The notes beneath the pieces were generated by a model that was not told the origin of the DNA, did not search any database, and saw nothing but the letters and a program-made list of their open reading frames with translations. From JBLEFH01 sp047345645 (GTDB lineage Bacteria; Pseudomonadota; Alphaproteobacteria; Rhodobacterales; Rhodobacteraceae), in assembly GCA_047345645.1 (NCBI GenBank), contig JBLEFH010000003.1: a DNA stretch of 64,000 nucleotides; one strand, written 5' to 3'. Below, piece by piece: positions 24,634-34,080 of this stretch. Made by a program: the position numbers and the translations under genes. How positions within the stretch are numbered: position 1 is the stretch's first letter; every line of letters starts with the position of its first letter.

Positions 24634-25089
24634 TTACTCGTTTTCCCATTCGAGAAGCGCGCCTTCGGCGTCATACTCGGCTTCGAACCGGGTGCCGTCA
24701 GCGTCGCGGCCCTCAATGTCGAACCCGTCCTTGTCCATGTCGATGGACTCGAATTCGCCATCGACCGGGAAGCGCTCCGCGTCTTTCAGAGCGTCGGGCA
24801 GAAGGTCCGCGACTTCGGCAATCGGAGCGTAGCTGTTCTCGGCGGCTTCGATCTCCTCGACGCTGCCATCCTGATGAAAATCGAGTTCCACCTGCGCGCC
24901 GCCGGGCAGTGTGCCGATCAGGTCCGGGCCGCGGGCTTCGGGCTGAACGGTGGTGTCCGTCAGACCCAGCGTTTCGGCGGCGGCTTCGACCGCAGCGGCG
25001 TCGGGCGCGCCGTGGTCCTCATGCTCATGGGCGAGCAGCGGGAGCGCGGTCAGGGACAGGGCGGCGGTGAGGGTCGTCAGGGTTTTCAT
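24634..25089 (-). CDS. Small periplasmic PepSY-like domain protein
   Basis: This is a protein of about 151 residues with a signal peptide (MKTLTTLTAALSLTALPLLA) and a mature part beginning HEHEDHGAP, which may bind a metal. The second half shows PepSY-type repeats: GGAQVELDFHQDGSVEEIEA and GTRFEAEYDAEGALLEWENE, with many acidic residues. Two adjacent ATGs exist at 25092 and 25089; GGAG spacing favours 25089. The frame is open further upstream but with no ribosome-binding site. Function is unknown; such proteins often inhibit proteases or support metal or redox steps in the periplasm. It stands alone between terminators. Confidence 0.82.
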   Translation of the reverse strand: MKTLTTLTAALSLTALPLLAHEHEDHGAPDAAAVEAAAETLGLTDTTVQPEARGPDLIGTLPGGAQVELDFHQDGSVEEIEAAENSYAPIAEVADLLPDALKDAERFPVDGEFESIDMDKDGFDIEGRDADGTRFEAEYDAEGALLEWENE

Positions 25090-25268
25090 CATTTTCTCCT
25101 TCGTCAGGGCCGCAAGGGATGCGGCGTCTTTCGGGATTTCAGATAAAAACCGCTGTGCATGGGGCAAGGCGGCTGCGACAGAACGCCACGCTTTCCCGCG
25201 CTTCACGCCTGCAAGGCAAGGCGCTGCGAGCGTTCACAAATTTGCGAACAGACGCGCGCGCCCTGCCC

Positions 25269-25883
25269 TCACCCGTTCTTGAGGCGCAGATCGGCGGGGC
25301 GGCTTTCGTCTATCACGATCCGGGCGTTCGGCAGATCATTCTCGCCGATTTTGACCGCTGCATCTTCGGGCGTCATGTCCTTCCAGCGGGCGGCGAGCCG
25401 CGCTTCGATCACCTCAAGGGGCACGTCGAGCAGGATGGTGAGATCATAATGGCGGGCGAGATCGCGCCAGCCGTCGCGGTCCAGCAGCAGATAATTGCCC
25501 TCCACCAGAATGAGCCGCGCCTCAGGCGTGATGATCCGCGCGCCGGCCCGCGCAATCTCGATGCTGCGGTCGAAGACCGGCACGGCCACGTCGCGTCCAT
25601 CATCGGCGGCGAGCCGGGCGAGCGTGGTCGCCAGCCCGTCCACATCATAGGTCCATGGCGCGCCCTTGCGCGGGCGGTCACCGCGGGGGACGAGGACCAT
25701 ATCGTCATAGTGATAGCCATCCATCGGCAGGATCGCGGCGCCCGGCACGGCACCCGCCAGATCCTCGACGATGGTGCTTTTGCCCGCACCCGGTGCGCCG
25801 ACAATGGCGACGATCTTGCGGGTGGATAAGTCGAGCGCGCGGAGCCGGTCCACCAGCTCCGCGCGGGTTACGGGTTCGCTCAC
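25269..25883 (-). CDS. frcK: FrcK-like sugar-operon kinase
   Basis: This 204-residue P-loop kinase has GAPGAGKST (about 32-40), PMDGYHYDD, and ILVEGNYLLLD, as in the uridine/pantothenate kinase-like FrcK proteins that end frcBCAK operons of alphaproteobacteria. It may phosphorylate the imported sugar, although the role of FrcK is not firmly established. The start is a GTG overlapping the frcA stop as GTGA; the frame is open further upstream, but only through frcA. Confidence 0.85.
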   Translation of the reverse strand: MSEPVTRAELVDRLRALDLSTRKIVAIVGAPGAGKSTIVEDLAGAVPGAAILPMDGYHYDDMVLVPRGDRPRKGAPWTYDVDGLATTLARLAADDGRDVAVPVFDRSIEIARAGARIITPEARLILVEGNYLLLDRDGWRDLARHYDLTILLDVPLEVIEARLAARWKDMTPEDAAVKIGENDLPNARIVIDESRPADLRLKNG

Positions 25884-26653
25884 GCGGCCTCCGGGGGCGG
25901 CTCTTTCGCGCCGGTCATGAAGGCCACCGCGTCGGACATGGTGTAGTCCTCCGGATTGATGACGCAATGCCGCCGCCCGAGACGGTGGACATGGATGCGG
26001 TCCGCCACCTCGAACACATGGGGCATGTTGTGCGAGATCAGCACAATCGGCATCCCGCGCGATTTCACGTCCTGAATGAGATCCAGCACCTTGCGGCTTT
26101 CCTTGACCCCGAGCGCGGCGGTCGGCTCGTCCATGATGACGACTTTGGAGCCAAAGGCGGCGGCGCGCGCCACGGCGACCCCCTGCCGCTGTCCGCCCGA
26201 AAGGGTTTCCACCGGCTGGTCGATATTCTGGATGGTCATCAGGCCGAGTTCGGAGAGCTTCTCACGGGCGATGTCGCGCATCTTGCCGTTGTCGAGCTTG
26301 CGAAAATACTGGCCGAGGAACCCTTCCTGCCGGATCTCGCGGCCCATGAACATATTGTCCGCAATCGAGAGCGCGGGCGAGAGGGCGAGGTTTTGATAGA
26401 CCGTCTCGATCCCGGCATTGCGGCCATCCATGGGGGAGTGGAAATTGACTGGTTTGCCTTCCAGCTCGATCGTCCCCTCATCCACTTGAACCGCGCCGGA
26501 GATCGCCTTGATGAGCGAGGATTTTCCGGCCCCGTTATCGCCGATCACCGCGAGGATTTCTCCCGGCATCAGGTCGAAATCGGCCTGGTTGAGCGCGGTC
26601 ACGCGGCCATAGCGCTTCACGAGACCGCGCGCTTTCAAAATAGGTTCCGTCAT
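25880..26653 (-). CDS. frcA: Sugar ABC transporter ATPase FrcA
   Basis: This 257-residue single ABC domain has Walker A GDNGAGKSS, signature LSGGQRQGVAVARA, Walker B VVIMDEPTAALG and switch His in LISHNMPHV. Unlike most sugar ATPases of this class it is not duplicated, as is known for FrcA. ATG 26653 overlaps the frcC stop as ATGA and follows AAAGG; an upstream ATG at 26674 is less likely. It energises import through FrcC. Confidence 0.92.
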   Translation of the reverse strand: MTEPILKARGLVKRYGRVTALNQADFDLMPGEILAVIGDNGAGKSSLIKAISGAVQVDEGTIELEGKPVNFHSPMDGRNAGIETVYQNLALSPALSIADNMFMGREIRQEGFLGQYFRKLDNGKMRDIAREKLSELGLMTIQNIDQPVETLSGGQRQGVAVARAAAFGSKVVIMDEPTAALGVKESRKVLDLIQDVKSRGMPIVLISHNMPHVFEVADRIHVHRLGRRHCVINPEDYTMSDAVAFMTGAKEPPPEAA

Positions 26654-27732
26654 GCCGATACCTTTCTGATCCATTGGTCGATGGCGACCGCGATGATGAT
26701 GAGCCAGCCGGTCGCGAAGACCTGCCAGAGCACGTCCACACCCGCGAGGCGCAGGCCGGACTGGAACACGCCGACGATGAGCGCGCCGAAGAGCGCCCCG
26801 AGGATCGAGCCGCGCCCGCCAAAGAGCGAGATGCCCCCGATCACCACAGCGGTGATGGATTGCAGATTGCCCTCGTAGAAGGACTGCGGCGAGATCGAGC
26901 CGACGCGGCCGATGGAGGCCCAGCCCGCAATGGCGCAGACGAGACCGGCGAGGATATAGACCGAGGTCAGCACCTTGTCGGTCTGGATGCCGGAGAGGTC
27001 CGCCGCTTCCTTGTCATCGCCGATGGCGTAGACATGGCGGCCCCAGGCGGTTTTGTTGAGCATATACCAGAGCACCACAAAGACGACGATCATGAGGATC
27101 GAGCCGAAGGTGATCTGCGCCCCGCCGATGCCGAAGGAATTGCCGAAGAATTTGAGGAAGGGGGCGTTCGTGTCGATATCCGCGCCGCGAATGGATTGCG
27201 CGCCGGAGAAGTAGAGGAGCAGCGCGTAAAACACGTTCCATGTGCCGAGCGTGGTGATGAAGGGCGGCAGTTTCACCCATGTCACCAGCTTGCCGTTGAG
27301 CCAGCCGCAAAACGCGCCGATGGCGAAGGAGATCGGCAGGGCGATGATCGACGGGACGCCCATTTCCACCGCGAGTTTGCCCGCGATGACCGAGCAGAGC
27401 ACCATGATCGCGGCGACCGAGAGGTCGATCCCGGCGGTGATGATGATCAGCGATTGCGCCGCCGCCAGCATCCCGATGATCGAGACCTGCTGCATGATCA
27501 GCGACAGGTTGAAGGCGGAGAAGAAATTGTCCGCCACCACGCCGAAAACGGCAAGGGAGAGGAGCAGCACGATCACCGGCACCATGGTCGGGTTGCCGTG
27601 GAGGAAATGCTGCGCCTGGTCGAGAAAGCCGCGACGGCGGGGCTCGAAACTGGCGACGGCGGTGTCGCTTTGATCGAGCGTGTTTTCAAACTCCTGCCGC
27701 TGGCGTGGCGGCGGAGGGGGTGTGTCACTCAT
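26650..27732 (-). CDS. frcC: Sugar ABC transporter permease FrcC
   Basis: This 360-residue permease of the ribose/fructose class has about nine hydrophobic segments, a Pro-rich cytoplasmic N-terminus, and the family stretches SLIIITAGIDLSVAAIM, AICGWLNG-like GAFCGWLNGKLVT, PFITTLGT and GGISLFGGRGSILGALFGAL. It works as a homodimer with FrcA. GGGAGG precedes ATG 27732. Confidence 0.94.
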   Translation of the reverse strand: MSDTPPPPPRQRQEFENTLDQSDTAVASFEPRRRGFLDQAQHFLHGNPTMVPVIVLLLSLAVFGVVADNFFSAFNLSLIMQQVSIIGMLAAAQSLIIITAGIDLSVAAIMVLCSVIAGKLAVEMGVPSIIALPISFAIGAFCGWLNGKLVTWVKLPPFITTLGTWNVFYALLLYFSGAQSIRGADIDTNAPFLKFFGNSFGIGGAQITFGSILMIVVFVVLWYMLNKTAWGRHVYAIGDDKEAADLSGIQTDKVLTSVYILAGLVCAIAGWASIGRVGSISPQSFYEGNLQSITAVVIGGISLFGGRGSILGALFGALIVGVFQSGLRLAGVDVLWQVFATGWLIIIAVAIDQWIRKVSA

Positions 27733-27754
27733 CGTTAACCTCCCTTTGGACTGT

Positions 27755-27776
27755 CGGCCCGGTCAGTGCCGGGCCG
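27755..27776 (-). promoter_or_regulatory. Hairpin between frcB and frcC
   Basis: CGGCCCGG and CCGGGCCG make a perfect 8-bp GC stem with a 6-nt loop in the 59-bp gap after the binding-protein gene. Read in the operon direction no T-run follows, so it probably protects or partly attenuates the transcript. On the opposite strand TTTTATT follows, so it could also stop antisense transcription. Confidence 0.6.
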
Positions 27777-27791
27777 TTTTATTGTGCGGGT

Positions 27792-28814
27792 TTAGCCCCA
27801 GCAGCGCTCCAGCGCCTCTTCCGAGGTGATCGACTCGAGCCCGTCCACCGGGTTGTCCGTCACCAGCTCGACACCGGTATCGACGAATTCCAGCCCTTCG
27901 GTGTTCTCCGGCTTCTCGCCCGTGTCGGCAAAGGCCTTGATCGCCTCGATGCCCTTGGCGGCCATGTCGAGCGGGAACTGCATCGCGGTCGCGCCGATCA
28001 CGCCATCCGCAACGTTCTGCACACCGGGGCAGCCACCGTCGATGGAGACGATCGTGGCCTGCTCTTCCTTGCCCACGGAGCGCAGCGCCTCGTAAGCGCC
28101 AGCAGCCGCCGGCTCGTTGATGGTGTAGACGACGTTGATCTCGGGGTTGATCTGGAGAAGGTTCTCCATCGCGGTGCGCCCGCCATCCTCGTTGCCATCG
28201 GTCACGTCATGGCCGACGATGCGCGGATCATCCTCGTCGCCAATATCGGTCAGCTCTTTGTAATCAATGCCGAAACCGGACATGAAGCCCTGATCGCGCA
28301 GATAATCGACCGAGACTTCGGAGGGGTTGAGGTCGAGGAAGGCGATTTTCGCGTCTTCCGCTTCGCTCCCGAGCGTTTCCGCCGCCCACTGGCCGATCAG
28401 CTCACCGGCCTTGAAATTGTCTGTCGCGAAAGTCGCATCGGCCACATCGGCGGGCTCGAACGGGGTGTCGAGCGCGATCACCAGCATCCCGGCATTGCGG
28501 GCCTGATCGACCGCCGGGGTCAGCGCGCGGCTGTCGGACGGGGTGATGAGAATGCCCTTCGCGCCGGACGCGATGCAGGTTTCAATCGCCGCGACCTGCG
28601 TTTCCACATCGCCGTCGATCTTGCCCGCATAGGTCGACAGATCAATGCCGTTCTCGGCGGCGGCCTCGGTCGCGCCTTCCTTCATCTTGGCGAAAAACGG
28701 GTTGGTGTCGGTCTTGGTGATGAGGCACGCGCCCACATCCTGCGCGAAAGCGGCCGAGCCGAAACCGGCGACGGCGACACTGGCGAAAAGAGCGCATTTC
28801 AAAGTCGTTTTCAT
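27792..28814 (-). CDS. frcB: Sugar ABC transporter binding protein FrcB
   Basis: This 340-residue periplasmic binding protein has a signal peptide cleaved after about residue 24 (SAAFAQ). The ribose/fructose-binding fold is clear: ITKTDTNPFFAKMKEGA, GILITPSDSRALTPAVDQA, ALDTPFEPADVADATFATDN and VYTINEPAAAGAYEAL. It is the first gene of frcBCAK, with fructose, mannose or ribose as likely ligands. The divergent ROK gene and nagA raise the possibility of an amino sugar. Confidence 0.93.
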   Translation of the reverse strand: MKTTLKCALFASVAVAGFGSAAFAQDVGACLITKTDTNPFFAKMKEGATEAAAENGIDLSTYAGKIDGDVETQVAAIETCIASGAKGILITPSDSRALTPAVDQARNAGMLVIALDTPFEPADVADATFATDNFKAGELIGQWAAETLGSEAEDAKIAFLDLNPSEVSVDYLRDQGFMSGFGIDYKELTDIGDEDDPRIVGHDVTDGNEDGGRTAMENLLQINPEINVVYTINEPAAAGAYEALRSVGKEEQATIVSIDGGCPGVQNVADGVIGATAMQFPLDMAAKGIEAIKAFADTGEKPENTEGLEFVDTGVELVTDNPVDGLESITSEEALERCWG

Positions 28815-28888
28815 TCCTGTCCTCCCTTGGAATCATCTGGCGGTCTGCACACCGCGACCTTCAGACTGCGGGGGGGACCGCTAAAATG

Positions 28889-28921
28889 TCAATAAATAAA
28901 TCTGCGTTATTTATTTATTGA
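28889..28921. promoter_or_regulatory. ROK regulator operator candidate: perfect 13-bp inverted repeat
   Basis: TCAATAAATAAAT and ATTTATTTATTGA are exact inverse copies separated by 7 bp, in a very AT-rich patch between frcB and the ROK gene. Size, symmetry and position fit a dimeric repressor controlling both directions. Confidence 0.7.
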
Positions 28922-28971
28922 GCCGCGACAAAAATACGCGCATGATTGGCGGCAGACAGGGAGATCGAAAC

Positions 28972-30159
28972 ATGGCTGATATCGCAATTGACTCGCCTCG
29001 CGGCAGCAATCAATCGGCGATCCGCGCCTATAATGAGCGGCTCGTGCTGACGCTGCTGCACCGCCATGGCGCGCTGGCGAAGGCCGAGATTGCCAAGGTC
29101 ACGGGGCTGTCGGCGCAGACGGTGTCGGTCATCATGCGGCAGCTTGAAAAGGACGAGATGATCCTGCGGGGCGAGCCGGTGCGCGGGCGCGTTGGTCAGC
29201 CTTCGGTGCCGTTTTCGCTGAACCCGGAAGGCGCGTTTTTCTTTGGCGTCAAAGTCGGGCGGCGCAGCACGGAGGTTATTCTGACGAATCTCTCTGGCCA
29301 GATTCTGGAGCGCCGGAGCCGGGTTTACGGCCACCCGGCTCCGGAGGACATCACCGCTTTTCTGACCGAGGAAATCCGCGCCATCACCAAGAGCCGCAAG
29401 CCGCGCGAGCGGGACCGGATCGCGGGGCTTGGAATCGCCATGCCGGGCAATCTGTGGAACTGGCCGGGGGTGATCGGCGTCGCGCCGGAGGCGATGGAAG
29501 GCTGGCGCGATGTGGATATGCAGGCGCTGCTCGCGCAGGCCCTGCCCTTCCCGGTTTACCTTCAAAACGACGCCAGCGCGGCCTGCGGCGCGGAGCTGAT
29601 TTTTGGTCAGGCGGAGCTGCCGTCCGAGTTTCTGCATCTCTATCTCGGCTATTTCATCGGCGGCGGCGTGGTCTTCAGCGACACGGCCTATACGGGCCCC
29701 ACGGGCAATGCGGGCGCGCTTGGCTCCATACCGGTGACGCTGAACGGTAAGACGCAGCAACTGATTGAGATTGCGTCGATTCACACGCTGGAGAAGAAGC
29801 TGAAACAGCATGGAGAGGACAGTATTCTGACCGACCGCGAGGATTGGCCGATCCCGGACCGGATCGCCACCGAATGGCTCAGCGAGGCGAGCGAGGCGAT
29901 GGCGCAGGCGATTGCGGCGTCCTGCGCGGTGGTCGATTTCCCCGCGGTGGTGATTGATGGGTGGATGCCCGCGCGGCTGCGCAGCCGCATGGTGGCGCGG
30001 GTCGAGGAGGCGCTGATGCGGCAGGATTTCACCGGGATCGCGCCGCCGAAGATCATCGAAGGCACGCTCGGCCCCGAGGCGCGGAGCCTTGGGGCCGCCG
30101 CCCTGCCGCTCGCCGCGACGATCCTGATCGACACGGCGGCCCTGCAAAAAGCGATCTGA
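28972..30159 (+). CDS. ROK family transcriptional regulator
   Basis: This 395-residue protein has an N-terminal winged helix (about 20-75: LLHRHGALAKAEIAKVTGLSAQTVSVIM) fused to a ROK sugar-kinase-like domain (FFGVKVGRRSTEVILTNL, then GLGIAMPG). The conserved zinc-binding cysteine cluster of NagC/Mlc is not obvious. ATG 28972 follows GGGAG; an upstream TTG lies inside the operator and is rejected. It is transcribed divergently from frcBCAK with nagA 52 bp downstream, so it probably represses both until the sugar or its phosphate binds. Confidence 0.92.
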   Translation: MADIAIDSPRGSNQSAIRAYNERLVLTLLHRHGALAKAEIAKVTGLSAQTVSVIMRQLEKDEMILRGEPVRGRVGQPSVPFSLNPEGAFFFGVKVGRRSTEVILTNLSGQILERRSRVYGHPAPEDITAFLTEEIRAITKSRKPRERDRIAGLGIAMPGNLWNWPGVIGVAPEAMEGWRDVDMQALLAQALPFPVYLQNDASAACGAELIFGQAELPSEFLHLYLGYFIGGGVVFSDTAYTGPTGNAGALGSIPVTLNGKTQQLIEIASIHTLEKKLKQHGEDSILTDREDWPIPDRIATEWLSEASEAMAQAIAASCAVVDFPAVVIDGWMPARLRSRMVARVEEALMRQDFTGIAPPKIIEGTLGPEARSLGAAALPLAATILIDTAALQKAI

Positions 30160-30211
30160 CGCTTGCGCGGCGCGCGCCGCAGCGGCAGAGTTGAGAAAAA
30201 AGGGCAGCGCG

Positions 30212-31360
30212 ATGGAACAGGCAGTCACCGCAAGGCGGATTTTCGATGGCACCGCATGGCATGAAAACGCCGCGCTGGAGATCCGGGCGGGGCGTGTCTA
30301 CCGGATTTGCCCGGTCGCGGATCTGCCGAAGGACACCGCCCGAACCGATATGGGGGCGATGCTCGCGCCCGGTTTTGTCGATCTTCAGGTGAATGGCGGC
30401 GGCGGTGTGATGCTGGGCGCGTCGCCCGGTGTGGCCGAGATCGAGACGATCATCGCCGCGCATCAGGCGGGCGGGACCACGGCGCTTTTGCCGACGCTGA
30501 TCACCGACACGCCCGAAGTGACCCGCGCGGTTCTCGAGGCCGGGGCCGCCGCGACGCGGGCGCGGATGCCGGGTTTTCTGGGGCTGCATCTGGAGGGGCC
30601 GCATCTCGATCCGGCGCGGCACGGGGCGCATGATCCGCGCCGCATCCGGGCGATGGAAGACGCTGATCTCGCCATGCTGATCGCCGCGCGCAAGGAGCTT
30701 CCAGCGCTTTTGGTGACGGTCGCCCCGGCCTCGGTGACGCCCGAACAGGTCGCCGCGCTGGTCGACGCGCGCATCCGGGTCAGCCTTGGCCATGCGGAAT
30801 GCGGTTCCGAGACGGCGCGGGCCTATGCGGATGCGGGGGCGCGCTCGGTGACGCATCTGTTCAATGCCATGAGCCCGCTCGGCCACCGCGCGCCGGGTCT
30901 CGTGGGGGCCGCGCTTGATGACGGGCGGCTGAGTGCGGGGCTGATCGCCGATGGTGTGCATGTCGATCCCGCCGCCTTGCGCATCGCGCTGCGCGCGAAG
31001 GCGGGACCGGGCGGGATTTATCTGGTGACTGATGCGATGGCCGTGGCCGGAACCGACCTGAGCAGTTTCAAGGTTCAGGGCCGCGAGATTTACCGCAAGG
31101 CGGGCCGGCTCACCCTCGCCGATGGCACGCTGGCGGGCGCGGATTGCGATATGATTTCCTGCGTGCGCTACCTGCATGAGACGGGCGGCGCGCGGATAGA
31201 GGACGCGCTGACCGCCGCCTCCACCACCCCGGCGAAAATGATGGAATTTTTCCCCCGCAAGGGCGCGCTCCTGCCGGGGAGTGACGCGGATTTTGTGGCG
31301 CTTTCGGAGGATCTGACCCTCACCGCCGTCGCGCGCGCGGGCGAGATGCTGACAAACTGA
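30212..31360 (+). CDS. nagA: N-acetylglucosamine-6-phosphate deacetylase
   Basis: This 382-residue amidohydrolase has LAPGFVDLQVNGGGGV near the start, HLEGPHLDPARHGAH (metal-binding Glu and His), VSLGHAECGSE, and THLFNAMSPLGHRAPG, with the catalytic aspartate in LVTDAMAVAGTD. It converts GlcNAc-6-phosphate to GlcN-6-phosphate and acetate in the cytoplasm. ATG 30212 is preferred over an upstream in-frame TTG at 30191. It follows the ROK gene closely (a GC-rich 14-bp palindrome lies in the gap), which links this locus to amino-sugar use. No nagB is visible here. Confidence 0.93.
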   Translation: MEQAVTARRIFDGTAWHENAALEIRAGRVYRICPVADLPKDTARTDMGAMLAPGFVDLQVNGGGGVMLGASPGVAEIETIIAAHQAGGTTALLPTLITDTPEVTRAVLEAGAAATRARMPGFLGLHLEGPHLDPARHGAHDPRRIRAMEDADLAMLIAARKELPALLVTVAPASVTPEQVAALVDARIRVSLGHAECGSETARAYADAGARSVTHLFNAMSPLGHRAPGLVGAALDDGRLSAGLIADGVHVDPAALRIALRAKAGPGGIYLVTDAMAVAGTDLSSFKVQGREIYRKAGRLTLADGTLAGADCDMISCVRYLHETGGARIEDALTAASTTPAKMMEFFPRKGALLPGSDADFVALSEDLTLTAVARAGEMLTN

Positions 31361-31425
31361 ACGATCCGCCATCTTGCGCTCGCGGCGCGGCGCGCTAGGC
31401 TCGCCCAAAGCCGAAGGAGCCGATT

Positions 31426-33996
31426 ATGCGCGATGCCGCCCCCACCATCACCAAACTCGCCGATTACCAGCCGCCCGCCTTTCTGGTGGAGACGGTGCAT
31501 CTGACCTTCCGCCTCGATCCGAAGGCGACGCGGGTGATCGCGAAACTGCGCGTTGTGCCGAACCCGGCGCGCACGGACGGGCCGCATGATCTGCGTTTCG
31601 ACGGGCGGGATCTCACGCTGATTTCGGCGAGCGTGAACGGCAAGGCGCTGCCACCGGAGATCACGCCGGATGAAAGCGGGCTGACCGTGCCGCAGGATTT
31701 GCTGCCGGACGGCGCGTTTGACTGGGAGGCGGAGACGGAGATCAATCCGGGCGGCAATACGGCGCTCGAAGGGCTTTATATGTCGAACGGGCTCTACACC
31801 ACGCAGTGCGAGGCGCAGGGGTTTCGGCGCATCACCTTCTTCCCGGACCGGCCCGATGTGATGGCGGTCTATACCGTGCGCATCGAGGCAGAGACCCCGG
31901 TGCGGCTTTCCAATGGCAACCGGGTCGATGAGGGGGATGGGTTTACCGAGTGGCACGACCCCTTCCCCAAACCCTCCTATCTTTTCGCCCTCGTTGCAGG
32001 CGAGTTGGAGGCGCGGCGGGACAGGTTCACCACCCGCTCGGGCCGGGACGTCGCGCTGGAGATCTGGGTGCGCAAAGAGGATCTGGAGCGCACCGGCTTC
32101 GCCATGGAAAGCCTCAAAAAATCCATGACCTGGGACGAGCAGGTTTACGGCCGCGAATATGATCTCGACCTCTTCATGATCGTCGCGGTGGATGATTTCA
32201 ACGCCGGCGCGATGGAGAATAAAGGGCTCAACATCTTCAACGCGAAATATGTGCTCGCGAGCCCGGACACCGCGACCGATGGGGATTTCGAGGGGATCGA
32301 GAGCGTGATCGCCCATGAATATTTCCACAACTGGACGGGCAACCGGATCACCTGCCGCGACTGGTTCCAACTGTCGCTGAAAGAGGGGCTGACCGTCTAT
32401 CGCGACCAGTGTTTTACCGCCGATATGCGGCTCGGCCCGGTCAAGCGGATCAGCGATGTGATGGGGCTGCGCGTCTCGCAATTTCGCGAAGATGCCGGGC
32501 CGCTGGCGCATCCGGTGCGGCCGGAAGCGTATCAGGCGATCGACAATTTCTACACCGCGACCGTTTATGAAAAAGGCGCGGAAGTGGTGCGGATGCTGGC
32601 GGAACTCGTCGGGCCGGAGGGATATGACAAAGCGCTGGCGCTCTATTTCGACCGGCATGATGGCGAGGCCTGCACGATTGAGGACTGGCTCAAGGTGTTT
32701 GAGGATGCGACGGGCCGGGATCTCACGCAATTCAAGCTGTGGTATCAGCAGGCTGGCACGCCGCATCTGACGGTGACGGATGAATTTGCGGAGGGTCGCT
32801 ACACGCTGCGTTTCACCCAATCGCTGCGGCAGATTCCCGGCCAGCCCGCGCCGAAGCCGATGCATATCCCGATCCGCCTCGCGTTTTTTGGCGAGAATGG
32901 CGGGCAGATCGGCGAGGAGCAGGTGTTTGAATTGACCGAGGAAACGGGCGAGATCAGCATCAAGGCGGCGAGCCGCCCGGTGCCGTCGCTGCTGCGCGGC
33001 TTTTCGGCCCCGGTGACGATGGACCGGCCCGGCGGGTCGGCGGATGATATTCACCTCTTGGCCCATGATACGGACCCGTTTGCCCGGTGGGACGCTGGCA
33101 ACCGGCTGATGCGCTCGCGGCTCTTGGACGGGCAGACGGAGCTGTCGCCGGAGCATGTCGACGCGCTGAAAACCGCGCTGGCGGACCGGGATCTGGCACC
33201 GGCGTATCGGGCGCAATTACTTGGAATTCCGTCCACGGGCGAGGTTGCGCAGGAATTGGCGCGGCTCGGCACACCGCGCGCGCCGCGCGAGATTCATGAT
33301 CAGCGGGACGCGCTCACGCAGTCGCTGGCCGAAGCACTCGGCCCGCTCGCGCGGGAGCTTTACGAGGAAAATCTGGTGGATGGACCTTATTCGCCGGACC
33401 CCGAGGATGCGGGCAAACGTGCGCTGACCGGGCGGCTGCTGTTCCTGCTCACCAAGCTGGAGCCTGAGGCGAAGACCGCCCGCGCGGCCTACGCGGCGGC
33501 GGATAATATGACTGACCAGATCGCGGCGCTGACGGCGCTCATCCCGGCGGGCGCAGCAGATGAGGCGCTGAAAGCCTTCCGCGAACAATGGCAAAACAAC
33601 CGGCTGGTGATGACGAAATGGTTCGCCATGCAGGCGCGAATGAGCGATCCGGACAGCGCGCTCGATGTGGCCGAGGCGCTGACGCAAGATGCTGCTTTTG
33701 ATCCGAAAAACCCCAATTTGGTCTATTCGGTGATCGGCGCTTTCGGGGGCGGGAATTTCGCCGGGTTCAACCGCGCCGATGGCAAGGGCTATGCGTGGCT
33801 CGCCGATTGGCTGGCGAAACTCGACAAACTCAACCCAGCGGTGGCGGCGCGGCTCTCGACCGCGTTTGAGGCCAAAGCGCTGCTGCCAAGCGATCTCGCC
33901 GCGACAATGGATAAGGAAATCAACCGCCTGCTGGCGCAGGATGGGCTGTCGGCGAATTTGCGCGAAATGCTCAGCCGCCTGTCAGGTCAGAGTTGA
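31426..33996 (+). CDS. pepN: Aminopeptidase N
   Basis: This 856-residue M1 metallopeptidase has the substrate-binding GAMEN motif (261-265) and the zinc site HEYFH (297-301) with the third ligand Glu320 in LSLKEGLTVYRDQ. Length and domain order match gammaproteobacterial-type PepN, with a long helical C-terminal domain. It is a cytosolic broad-specificity aminopeptidase that finishes peptide degradation. AAGGAG precedes ATG 31426. It appears to be monocistronic. Confidence 0.96.
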   Translation: MRDAAPTITKLADYQPPAFLVETVHLTFRLDPKATRVIAKLRVVPNPARTDGPHDLRFDGRDLTLISASVNGKALPPEITPDESGLTVPQDLLPDGAFDWEAETEINPGGNTALEGLYMSNGLYTTQCEAQGFRRITFFPDRPDVMAVYTVRIEAETPVRLSNGNRVDEGDGFTEWHDPFPKPSYLFALVAGELEARRDRFTTRSGRDVALEIWVRKEDLERTGFAMESLKKSMTWDEQVYGREYDLDLFMIVAVDDFNAGAMENKGLNIFNAKYVLASPDTATDGDFEGIESVIAHEYFHNWTGNRITCRDWFQLSLKEGLTVYRDQCFTADMRLGPVKRISDVMGLRVSQFREDAGPLAHPVRPEAYQAIDNFYTATVYEKGAEVVRMLAELVGPEGYDKALALYFDRHDGEACTIEDWLKVFEDATGRDLTQFKLWYQQAGTPHLTVTDEFAEGRYTLRFTQSLRQIPGQPAPKPMHIPIRLAFFGENGGQIGEEQVFELTEETGEISIKAASRPVPSLLRGFSAPVTMDRPGGSADDIHLLAHDTDPFARWDAGNRLMRSRLLDGQTELSPEHVDALKTALADRDLAPAYRAQLLGIPSTGEVAQELARLGTPRAPREIHDQRDALTQSLAEALGPLARELYEENLVDGPYSPDPEDAGKRALTGRLLFLLTKLEPEAKTARAAYAAADNMTDQIAALTALIPAGAADEALKAFREQWQNNRLVMTKWFAMQARMSDPDSALDVAEALTQDAAFDPKNPNLVYSVIGAFGGGNFAGFNRADGKGYAWLADWLAKLDKLNPAVAARLSTAFEAKALLPSDLAATMDKEINRLLAQDGLSANLREMLSRLSGQS

Positions 33997-34080
33997 CAGA
34001 TGGGCCGCTTCGCGCCAATGCACAGGGCGGATCGTTAAAATTTCTTGATCCGCTATGTGCTTGGGGCGAAAATAATTGGG

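Noticed and set aside
28915..30252. Open frame of 445 codons opposite the ROK gene
   Set aside because: Low-complexity Arg/His-rich translation without a ribosome-binding site; the ROK protein on the other strand is well supported.
30053..33216. Long minus-strand frames opposite nagA and pepN
   Set aside because: They are antisense shadows of two clearly functional enzymes and show no recognisable domain.
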